Of a stretch of 64,000 nucleotides of DNA, positions 50,981-58,279 are shown piece by piece; position 1 is the first letter of the stretch; the number at the start of each line of letters is the position of its first letter. Below the pieces are notes generated by a model that saw only the letters and a list, made by a program, of their open reading frames with translations, was not told the DNA's origin and made no database searches. This DNA is from Psychrobacter sp. Lineage in GTDB: Bacteria > Pseudomonadota > Gammaproteobacteria > Pseudomonadales > Moraxellaceae. The stretch lies in assembly GCF_030454045.1 (NCBI RefSeq), contig NZ_JAKDJE010000005.1, forward strand, positions 1-64,000, written 5' to 3'. Position numbers and translations under genes: made by a program.

Positions 50981-51286
50981 TTAAAATAAGCTCATTTGAT
51001 TCGTATTCAGGGTTAAAGAGCGATTGTATTCAAGCTCAGCTTTTAACTTTTTTGCACATTCAATTATTTTTTTTCTATTTGATGGTAAAGCTCCTCTACT
51101 GATAGCTATTTCTCTGGTTCTGACAGTAATATCATAATGAGGATAACTGGCATTTTTATGAAACCATCGTTTGTCTACATTAATAAGCAAAGCAAAGTCA
51201 TGCAGCTCATCAAGACTGTCGGCCAGCAAGTGACACCACTTATCTTGCCTAAAACTTATATTTGCAAAATCTACGTAGACAGCCAT
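50981..51286 (-). CDS. DUF4031 family protein
   Basis: 101 residues matching the DUF4031 family: MAVYVDFANI start, WCHLLADSLDELHDFA, RWFHKNASYPHYDITVRTREIAISRGALP. Members have no assigned reaction. The ribosome binding site CAGGAG lies before the ATG. It is the first gene of the operon with the TS-like and aGPT-like proteins (gap of 13 bases to the next). Its promoter should lie in 51287-51423. Confidence 0.8.
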   Translation of the reverse strand: MAVYVDFANISFRQDKWCHLLADSLDELHDFALLINVDKRWFHKNASYPHYDITVRTREIAISRGALPSNRKKIIECAKKLKAELEYNRSLTLNTNQMSLF

Positions 51287-51474
51287 GAGTTTGCTCCTGT
51301 CAAATAAGGTTAGAATATACTTTAAAAAATAACTAGACTATAGTACTTTAATTATTATGTCACTAAAATAGGAAAAGGTACTGAAATTAAGTTTTTCTGT
51401 GGTAATGGGTTGACCCATGCTGCATGTGGGATTTCATAAACTATAAAAGTACTCTAACAACTTATAAGATTAGA

Positions 51475-51774
51475 ATGAACAATTATATAGCTGTTTTCCT
51501 AGTATTCCCCATGCTGGCAATCCCACTTGTGGCTTTCTGGCTGTGTTTGAAACCTAAATGGTTACAGTCTACTAACTTTCTGCCAAGTAATAGAATATTA
51601 TTTGCTTTAGTTGCGACTATATCTTGGATTATATCTATCCTGATAATCATCATAGCGTATGACTGGGAGCATCAAACAACTGTGTCAGAGCAACTGGTAG
51701 CTGGTCTAGGCTGTCTCATATTTAGCTTTGGGTTCATACTAATGTTCAAAGAAAAGCTAATTACGGAAAAGTAA
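51475..51774 (+). CDS. small membrane protein of unknown function
   Basis: About 99 residues from the chosen ATG (an ATG at 51424 would add 17 polar residues). Three hydrophobic helices are visible: IAVFLVFPMLAIPLVAFWLC, LVATISWIISILIIIIA and VAGLGCLIFSFGFILMF. No family was recognised. It is the first of three consecutive small membrane protein genes, four bases from the next. Confidence 0.5.
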   Translation: MNNYIAVFLVFPMLAIPLVAFWLCLKPKWLQSTNFLPSNRILFALVATISWIISILIIIIAYDWEHQTTVSEQLVAGLGCLIFSFGFILMFKEKLITEK

Positions 51775-51777
51775 GCT

Positions 51778-52020
51778 ATGCGTAAAATCGACGAAAAATT
51801 CTTAAAATTATCAATAATATTTACTTTTTTTGCCTTAATCGGATACTTTGCGTTGAGCTTTATTGCTGAAAACCATATTTCTAATACAACTGGTAGTGTT
51901 GGTATTAATCAAGCGCCTTTAGTTGTTATTGATACATTACAAGGAGACTGGTTGTTTGGCTACCTACTTCTATTAGGGGTATTAGTTTTGCATTGGACAA
52001 TTAAGCGAGTAACGAGCTGA
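51778..52020 (+). CDS. small membrane protein of unknown function
   Basis: 80 residues with two hydrophobic helices (LSIIFTFFALIGYFALSFIA and LFGYLLLLGVLVLHW). Its stop codon overlaps the next start (TGATG). No family was recognised. Confidence 0.55.
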   Translation: MRKIDEKFLKLSIIFTFFALIGYFALSFIAENHISNTTGSVGINQAPLVVIDTLQGDWLFGYLLLLGVLVLHWTIKRVTS

Positions 52021-52571
52021 TGAGTAAGCGAGAGTTGAAGGCTCTTCAAAGGAGGTTCAATAACAAACTAGATAAAGAGGGAATCACGGTAGATTTTTAT
52101 AATCGTCATGAAGCTTTGAAACCTACACTAGACGAAATAGGCCGAGCGCTTGCAAAGAAGCACAATACTGCTAATGAAAAAGATTATGAATGGATGAAGT
52201 GGCTTATTGTTATCGCTTCTGGAGTATTCTCAGTCATAGTGTCTCAAATTACTAGAATGTCCCCAGCACTTGACAGTTCCCTGCTGTTCATACAGAGTAA
52301 TCAGTTATTTCTATTTAAAGGAGCCATTATCGCTAATGCCTTGGGTATTATCTTTGGAGCTGTTTATTTGTATGCCGATATAAGAAGTGAAAGAGATTTA
52401 GCTGATAAACTAAGTATTCAACGTTTATACTTACTTTTAGAAGGAGCTAATAGGTACGAGTCCATTATTCCTTCTAGCAACTTTCGCATATTCTCATATT
52501 GTAAAAGAGCTAGTCTACTTTGCTTTTTAGCATCTATTGGAGCTTGGATTGTATTTATTTGGCTAATGTAA
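52020..52571 (+). CDS. membrane protein of unknown function
   Basis: 183 residues. A basic N-terminal cytoplasmic part (about 1-60, KRELKALQRRFNNKLDKEG) precedes four hydrophobic helices (WLIVIASGVFSVIVSQI, LFKGAIIANALGIIFGAVYL and a C-terminal SLLCFLASIGAWIVFIWL). It is translationally coupled to the preceding gene and ends 20 bases before the ABC-F pseudogene. The function is unknown, and an effector or sensor in a defence-type unit is possible but unsupported. Confidence 0.5.
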   Translation: MSKRELKALQRRFNNKLDKEGITVDFYNRHEALKPTLDEIGRALAKKHNTANEKDYEWMKWLIVIASGVFSVIVSQITRMSPALDSSLLFIQSNQLFLFKGAIIANALGIIFGAVYLYADIRSERDLADKLSIQRLYLLLEGANRYESIIPSSNFRIFSYCKRASLLCFLASIGAWIVFIWLM

Positions 52572-52591
52572 TACGTTTTAAAAGAGGGTTT

Positions 52592-54186
52592 ATGCAAAAC
52601 CTAATAGAAGCAAGACAGTTAAGTTTAGTTTTTCCTGAATCATCATTGCCTTTATTTTCAGAAATTGATATTTTTTTGACTAATGAGTTACATGCGTTAA
52701 TTGGCAGAAACGGAGTAGGAAAATCCTGTTTAGCAGCAATACTAGCAGATAGGTTGCAGCCTAGTATAGGTTGCAGCCTAGTGAAGGTGTTGTACAACGC
52801 TTTTGCAAAATAGGCTACTTGGCTCAGGGAGAAACTGAAATAGTAGGAACCGCAGGTGATGTTTTAGGTGTTAGTGAGATACAACGAGTAAGCTCACGTA
52901 TTCTCAATGGTGAAGGTACACCGGAAGATTTTAGTTTTATGGACGGTAAGTGGAATTGGGAAGCTGAAACAGACGCCTTATTGGCAGAAGGTGAGCTATC
53001 ACTAGATGTTCTTAAGCGTCCATTTAAGTCACTTAGCGGTGGTGAGCAGACACGTTTAAAACTGTTAGCATTAAAAAGGCAAGGATGTAAGTTTTTAATA
53101 CTTGATGAGCCTAGCAACCATTTAGATCAGGATGGTCGCGTGTGGTTAGCTCAATGGCTAGAGAGTTTTAATGGCGGTGTTTTATTAGTGTCACATGATC
53201 CCATTTTATTAGAACAAGTACAGATCGTTTATGAATTAACGAGTATGGGGATTTCAATAAGTCGTGGTGGTTGGCATGATTGGCTAGAGAGTCAAGAACA
53301 GCTACTTTTAGGTGCGCAAAGAAGTGCTGATCAGGCAAAAAAAGAACTACAGCAAGCCAAGCGAGAACAGCAGGTTGCTCAAGAGAAGACCGAACAGCGC
53401 CAAAGTCGCGGTAAAAATAAACGTAAAGATAGCAATCAAAGTAAAATTATTCTAGATCGTGAGTTAGGGCGCTCAGAGGCTACTCAATCACGTAAAGCGA
53501 AGCTACACGATGATCGAATACAAAATGCTAGCGGACAAGCAGCTAGTGCTAAGGCACAATTAGAGATTATAGAACCGCTTGCCATCGTAACGGCTACTCC
53601 CGAAGTTACCAGTAATCCACTGCTGCATCTATCTGATGTTGTCTTACCTTTTGGCATGGCAACTACATTGAGTTTGATCGTGAATAAGGGCGAACGCATT
53701 GCCATTACTGGTAAGAATGGTAGTGGCAAATCCACTTTACTAAAAGTAATATCAGGTCAGCTTGAAGCGTTGCGAGGTGAAATAGCAGTTACTCAGTCCT
53801 ATCGCCTTATGGATCAGCATTTTTCTTTTCTCGATAAAGATCTGTCCGCATTAGATAATTTTCGTCAGCAGGCGTCTGGTTGGACAGAAGATTTATATCG
53901 AACTCGATTGGCGCAACTGAGAATTAAGGGAGATGCTGCAATCAAGCCAGTCAATACATTAAGCGGTGGCGAACAATTAAAAGTAGCCCTTGCATGCTTG
54001 TTTTGTGGTCCTACTGCTCCAGCCTTACTGCTACTAGATGAACCTGACAACCATTTAGATATAGAATCAAAAAACTTGCTCCAGCAAGCATTACACGACT
54101 ATACAGGTGCAATTATCTTGGTATCTCATGATCAGAGTTTTATAGAAGCTATAGGTGATATGGATAATCTAACATTAAAAAAATAG
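52592..54186 (+). pseudogene. ABC-F ATPase disrupted by a 17-bp tandem duplication
   Basis: Soluble ABC-F protein with two ATPase domains. It has GRNGVGKS, LSGGEQTRLKLL and LILDEPSNHLD in the first, and GKNGSGKSTL, LSGGEQLKVALA and LLLLDEPDNHLD in the second. ABC-F proteins act on the ribosome (resistance or translation rescue). The frame is broken by two adjacent perfect copies of ATAGGTTGCAGCCTAGT (52749-52765 and 52766-52782). Removing one copy restores a 525-residue protein through ILADRLQPSEGVVQRF. As it stands only the first 60 or so codons, or an internal start at 52771, can be read. The start ATG 52592 follows AAGAGGG. Confidence 0.88.
52749..52782. repeat. 17-bp perfect tandem duplication
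   Basis: Two identical head-to-tail copies of ATAGGTTGCAGCCTAGT. The extra 17 bases shift the ABC-F frame. Such a duplication can be lost by slippage. Confidence 0.95.
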
Positions 54187-54351
54187 TTTTGAGATATAAA
54201 TATTAATAGGGGAAAGTGTATGCTTAGTATATTAAGCCATTGATTGATATATATTTAATGCCGTATATATAGATTATAAAACAGATAAATGAAGCAAATC
54301 AGGTTTTGTTTGTATTTTGAGTATTTGAGCTTTTAAACCAAAGAGAATTAT

Positions 54352-55719
54352 ATGACAGCAGTTGTAGCGATCTTAAATAAGACAGGTATGGCATTAGCCG
54401 CAGATAGTGCTGCGACAATTACTAATGGTGATAAATCAACTAGCAAGGTTTTTAATACAGCTAACAAAGTCTTCACTTTATCAAAACACCATCCAGTTGC
54501 GATCATGATCTTTAACAATGCAGAGTTTCTTTATACACCTTGGGAGCTAATCATCAAGTTGTATAGAAAAAGTTTAAAGAAAAGATCATTCAGAACTGTT
54601 AAAGAGTACAGCGATGATTTCAGGAAATTTCTTATAAAAAATGAATTATTGAACTTTAGAAAAAAAGAAAAAGCTTTTCTTACAACGAAGTTACAGATCA
54701 TAGTCAATAAAATTATAAATGATGTAGGAAACCAACTATTAGATCAGGGTGATTATGACACTTTGTTAGTATTACAAGATTTAGATTCGTATGAAGATAT
54801 ACCATCTGAGAAAATCGACAGCGTGAAAAAAGTAGCAGCTATACTAGACAGTATAGTTGATCAAGATATCTTAATTTTCAATGCCTTAGATAAGATAGAA
54901 GGTCTAGATGAGGTAGATCTAAAAAGTTTTAAGCAGAGTAATGAGGATTTTATCTATGAAGTTATTGATGATGTACTTATAAATAGTACTCCATTACTAC
55001 TACATTCAGATAATATTGAAGGATTAAGAGCAAAAATTGCTGATTTGTTCATTAGTATTTTATCATCTAATTGCTTTTTGTTAGGCTTTACAGGATTAGT
55101 TTTTGTAGGCTACGGTAATGAACAATTATATCCAGCTCTATATTCTATCCAGACGGATGGAGTGGTCAGTGGGAACCTTCGTTACAGTGTTACTGGTGAT
55201 ATCTCAATTAGTGATGAACATCACTGCGACCTTGTTCCGTTTGCACAGACTGATGTAATGAATACTTTTATTCGAGGCATGAACCCTGAGGTGTATAATG
55301 TTGTCAATGATTCATTATATAAGTCACTATCGAGTACTTTAGATACTTATAACGATACAATTATTGCGAATACAGAGGGAGAAGTTGATGAGGGGCTTCT
55401 AGAAACTTTAAAGCAAGAGTTTAAAGAAAGTATTATGGTATCGATGCAAAATAATATAGAATCTGTTCTACATAACTCCCATATACAACCAACTTTACAA
55501 GCTTTAAGATTTCTATCTAAGGAAGATTTAGCGGAACTTGCAGAGAGTTTGATCTATCTAACATTTCTGAAAAGACGAACTACGTCCTCATTGGAAAGTG
55601 TTGGTGGTGCGATTGATGTAGCAATTATTAGTAAAGGCGATGGCTTTATTTGGAAAAAGCGAAAACATTATTTTGAAGATAAGCTCAATCAACATTTCTT
55701 TCAAAATTACTTTGATTAG
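54352..55719 (+). CDS. proteasome-like Ntn-hydrolase, N-terminal
   Basis: 455-residue protein whose first 60 residues look like a proteasome beta/HslV N-terminus: MTAVVAILNKTGMALAADSAAT. After Met removal Thr would be residue 1 with Asp17 (AADS), matching the Thr1/Asp17 catalytic pair. A Lys in ANKVFTL (residue 39 counting Met) fits the catalytic Lys33 with a small loop insertion. The rest is a long helical region with a second beta-sandwich-like stretch (CFLLGFTGLVFVGYGNEQLYPALYSIQ). It is much larger than HslV (about 175) or Anbu. Function is unknown. It is followed 36 bases later by a small protein gene, likely co-expressed. Confidence 0.5.
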   Translation: MTAVVAILNKTGMALAADSAATITNGDKSTSKVFNTANKVFTLSKHHPVAIMIFNNAEFLYTPWELIIKLYRKSLKKRSFRTVKEYSDDFRKFLIKNELLNFRKKEKAFLTTKLQIIVNKIINDVGNQLLDQGDYDTLLVLQDLDSYEDIPSEKIDSVKKVAAILDSIVDQDILIFNALDKIEGLDEVDLKSFKQSNEDFIYEVIDDVLINSTPLLLHSDNIEGLRAKIADLFISILSSNCFLLGFTGLVFVGYGNEQLYPALYSIQTDGVVSGNLRYSVTGDISISDEHHCDLVPFAQTDVMNTFIRGMNPEVYNVVNDSLYKSLSSTLDTYNDTIIANTEGEVDEGLLETLKQEFKESIMVSMQNNIESVLHNSHIQPTLQALRFLSKEDLAELAESLIYLTFLKRRTTSSLESVGGAIDVAIISKGDGFIWKKRKHYFEDKLNQHFFQNYFD

Positions 55720-55755
55720 TGAGTTGCTGCAATTATTCCAATAAGGAGATATACC

Positions 55756-55992
55756 ATGTTAAACAAAACTGAATTTCCATTTGCGTTTGATAGTAACACT
55801 TACAGCACGGTAAGAAAGAATAAAGATGTATTTCTTCTTGGAAAAGATAAATTAACTGAAGAAGAGATGTACAGTGATATTTATAAAAATCGTGAGCGTA
55901 TTTCAGACCATATAGCTAGTAAAGCATCAGCTAGATTTAAACAAAGTTTAATAAATAAAGGGCTCCTCAGCGAAGAGAAAGTTGAGGCTTAA
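55756..55992 (+). CDS. small conserved-type partner protein, function unknown
   Basis: 78 residues, charged and predicted helical (FPFAFDSNTYSTVRKNKDVFLLGKDK, then EEEMYSDIYKNRERISDHIAS). An excellent ribosome binding site AAGGAGATATACC precedes the ATG. It lies 36 bp after the Ntn-hydrolase-like gene and ends before a strong terminator, so the two form an operon. No family was recognised. Confidence 0.6.
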   Translation: MLNKTEFPFAFDSNTYSTVRKNKDVFLLGKDKLTEEEMYSDIYKNRERISDHIASKASARFKQSLINKGLLSEEKVEA

Positions 55993-56020
55993 AAGTTTGC
56001 AAATAATCAGTGACAATGTA

Positions 56021-56052
56021 AAAACCAGAAACTAGAGTTTCTGGTTTTTTTT
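56021..56052 (+). terminator. terminator after the Ntn-hydrolase operon
   Basis: Perfect 12-bp stem (56021-56032 with 56037-56048), loop TAGA, then T-rich. Confidence 0.92.
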
Positions 56053-56229
56053 AGCAAAAAGATAGTGGTAAGTAGGCTGATCAGAATCGTAGAGTGTTCA
56101 ACGGGTTGACTGCAAATATTTTAATTTGAACATAACGCTTCACAAGGGATACAGTCTTTATCACTATCAATGGCGGTATTACGTAAGCATCCGACCATCC
56201 CATCTTTTCCTCACTTAAAAAATGCGAGA

Positions 56230-56260
56230 TAGTGTCCACGATTAATAATCGTGGACACTA
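56230..56260. repeat. 31-bp near-perfect palindrome
   Basis: TAGTGTCCACGATTA and its exact reverse complement separated by one A. It lies two bases upstream of the IS66-type remnant start codon and probably belongs to that element's end or control region. Confidence 0.85.
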
Positions 56261-56262
56261 AC

Positions 56263-56340
56263 ATGACAACACAACCACCTAACAAACCCAAACGTAGAAC
56301 TTACAGTGCTGAGTTTAAAGAACTTTTAGTACAAGAAGCG
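56263..56340 (+). pseudogene. transposase orfA remnant (IS66/IS3-type)
   Basis: 26 intact codons, MTTQPPNKPKRRTYSAEFKE and on to VQEA, the start of a helix-turn-helix OrfA as in IS66 or IS3 elements. The reading frame is cut exactly where the IS256 sequence begins at 56341. Confidence 0.7.
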
Positions 56341-57482
56341 ATTGGCATCGACCACTTTTTAGACGCCTGCTGAGTTGCTAGGTAGACTACCTTGAATGCT
56401 GCCTGATCAGACGGGAACACCTTACGTTTATTCACCGCTGTCCGAATCACGCTGTTTAAAGACTCAATAGCATTGGTGGTATAAATCACTTTTCTGATAT
56501 CTTTCGGATACTCAAAGAACACCGTTAAGCCCTCCCAGTTATTACGCCAAGACTTGATGACATGTGGGTACTCTGTGCCCCAAGTCTCATCAAAGTGCTC
56601 AAGGTTGGCCTCTGCTATCTCAAGCGTATCAGCACCATAAATTGCCTTTAAATCAGCCGCTACGGCCTTCTTATCCGTCCACGGCACAAACTTCATTGAG
56701 TAACGCACCATATGCACGATACACAGCTGAACCTGAGTGTTGGGGTAAACGGTATTGATGGCATCAGGAAAGCCTTTTAAACCATCAACACAGGCAATCA
56801 GGATATCTTGCACCCCGCGGTTTTGTAGTTCAGTGAGAACACCCAGCCAGAACTTAGCGCCTTCATTCTCTGATAGCCACATACCAAGCAGCTCTTTTTT
56901 ACCGCTAAGATTGACGCCTAGGGCTAAGTAAATGGCTTTGTTGATGATCTGCTTGTTTTGACGTATCTTCACGACGATGCAGTCCAAATAGACGATAGGA
57001 TAAACACTGCTCAGCGGCCTGTTCTGCCAAGCGGTGATGTCCTCTAATATGTTATCGGTGACTCTTGAGACAAGAGAGCTTGAGATGTCGACATCGTAGA
57101 GCTCTTTAATGCTCTCTACGATCTCAGTGGTGGTTTGACCCTTGGCGTAAAGGAATATGATTTTATCATCAAGGCCACTAATACGGGTTTGATGCTTACT
57201 GACAAGTACAGGCTCAAAGCTACTGTCGCGGTCTCTTGGGGTGGAGATCTCAAGCTCGCCTGTGTCGCTACGGACTCTCTTTTTAGTGTGCCCATTGCGC
57301 TTATTAGGCCTGTCTGCCTTTTCATGCTTGGGGTAGCCGAGATGCTCTTCCATTTCTGCTTCTAAGGCAGTGTCGATGAAGGACTGCATGAGCTGCTTTT
57401 GAAAGTCTTTGATGTCATCGAAGCTTTTCATGCTGCTGGCCATTTGCTCAGCCAGTTTCTTGATGTCAGATTGAGTAGTCAT
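56301..57482 (-). CDS. IS256-family transposase, C-terminally truncated
   Basis: 393-codon mutator-type transposase. The DDE domain motifs VYLDCIVVKIRQ, CVDGLKGFPDAI and TTNAIESLNSVIR are present. The authentic sequence ends at KKWSMPI. The last 12 residues before the stop come from the neighbouring IS66-type remnant read on the opposite strand, so about 18 residues of the normal C-terminus and the downstream inverted repeat are missing. The start ATG 57482 follows AGGAGAATAAGCA. It is probably immobile as it stands. Confidence 0.85.
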   Translation of the reverse strand: MTTQSDIKKLAEQMASSMKSFDDIKDFQKQLMQSFIDTALEAEMEEHLGYPKHEKADRPNKRNGHTKKRVRSDTGELEISTPRDRDSSFEPVLVSKHQTRISGLDDKIIFLYAKGQTTTEIVESIKELYDVDISSSLVSRVTDNILEDITAWQNRPLSSVYPIVYLDCIVVKIRQNKQIINKAIYLALGVNLSGKKELLGMWLSENEGAKFWLGVLTELQNRGVQDILIACVDGLKGFPDAINTVYPNTQVQLCIVHMVRYSMKFVPWTDKKAVAADLKAIYGADTLEIAEANLEHFDETWGTEYPHVIKSWRNNWEGLTVFFEYPKDIRKVIYTTNAIESLNSVIRTAVNKRKVFPSDQAAFKVVYLATQQASKKWSMPIASCTKSSLNSAL

Positions 57483-57540
57483 TGCTTATTCTCCTGTTAG
57501 TGGATTATAAGCAGTTACACAAAGTTTGGGAAAGGCTCTC
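56341..57540 (-). mobile_element. IS256-family insertion element, one end missing
   Basis: The element spans the transposase gene. Its upstream terminal repeat lies at about 57511-57540 (on the minus strand GAGAGCCTTTCCCAAACTTT then GTGTAACTGC), typical of IS256-family ends. The other end is lost at the junction with the IS66-type remnant at 56341. Confidence 0.75.
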
Positions 57541-57577
57541 TACAACTTAAATTATATGCAAAATTATACCACTTTCA

Positions 57578-57778
57578 TTAATAGCTTATTAATCTTTGAA
57601 GTAGTTTGACAGCGTCATTTCTATAAGTTTTGTTATGTAAACGCCTTATATTTAACACAGCATCTAGCTTCTTTTTAACTAGTCGATTGATGTATTCATT
57701 ACTAATAATCGGTTTAACGGCGTATATGTCAACATCTTTTTTAGAATAGTTTTTTATTGCTATTGTCTGAAAAACCAG
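57578..57778 (-). other. open frame following the Cap3 stop, gene fragment
   Basis: Immediately after the TAG stop of the JAB gene, the same frame stays open for 66 sense codons (LVFQTIAIKNYSKKDVDIYA and on to LLQRLISY) before TAA at 57578. It has no ATG start and only one late GTG. It may be a remnant of a longer protein or of a neighbouring gene; nothing is recognised. Confidence 0.35.
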
Positions 57779-58279
57779 CTAATAAGATCCTCTATTTACA
57801 AAATAGGTAGGTAAATGCAATACTTCATTTTTTTGGATACCAAGCCAATCCTCATGCACCCCTGCAATAAAAAATAATACAGGTTGTTCTTTGAAGTATT
57901 TGCACGTTTTACTCCATTCTCTATAGTCTGTAGAAGAAGGTTTAGCGTTCTTTTGTGGATGCGTATGCCACTCTCCTAAATACTGAATACGACCTTGACT
58001 AGAATCATGCAATTGATTTAAATGCTCTTGATGACCATGTACGCCTCTTTTATAGTAAACGGGCGTTCTAAAATCAGTTATCTTCGGTGTAGACAGGTGC
58101 ATAACGTGAATGTCCTCGCCATGCAATCCCCGTTTTTCACCCATTAAAATGCCACAGCTTTCTAGCTGTGAATAATATTTCCTTTGTCTAAACCTATCTA
58201 TTATTTCTAGGACATGAACTTCAAAGCTGACCATACGGATCGGACATTCATTTTTAAAAAACCAAGTATTGTTAATCAT
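57779..58279 (-). CDS. cap3: CBASS Cap3, JAB/JAMM-family protease
   Basis: 166-residue isopeptidase of the JAMM fold (counted from the ATG overlapping the cap2 stop, ATGA). An ATG four codons earlier at 58291 is also possible. Zinc and catalytic residues, numbered from the earlier ATG: Glu44 in ESCGILMG, His109 and His111 in WHTHP, and Asp122 with preceding Ser residues in SSTD. In type II CBASS Cap3 removes the cyclase from Cap2-made conjugates. It is the last gene of the operon. Confidence 0.88.
   Translation of the reverse strand: MINNTWFFKNECPIRMVSFEVHVLEIIDRFRQRKYYSQLESCGILMGEKRGLHGEDIHVMHLSTPKITDFRTPVYYKRGVHGHQEHLNQLHDSSQGRIQYLGEWHTHPQKNAKPSSTDYREWSKTCKYFKEQPVLFFIAGVHEDWLGIQKNEVLHLPTYFVNRGSY

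Noticed and set aside
52520..52813. 97-codon protein as a separate gene
   Set aside because: It is the tail of the membrane gene frame plus the first 60-odd codons of the ABC-F gene before the 17-bp duplication shifts the frame.
57779..57781. TAG of cap3 read as pyrrolysine or by suppression
   Set aside because: No reason to expect amber decoding in this organism. A remnant or mutation explains the open extension more simply.
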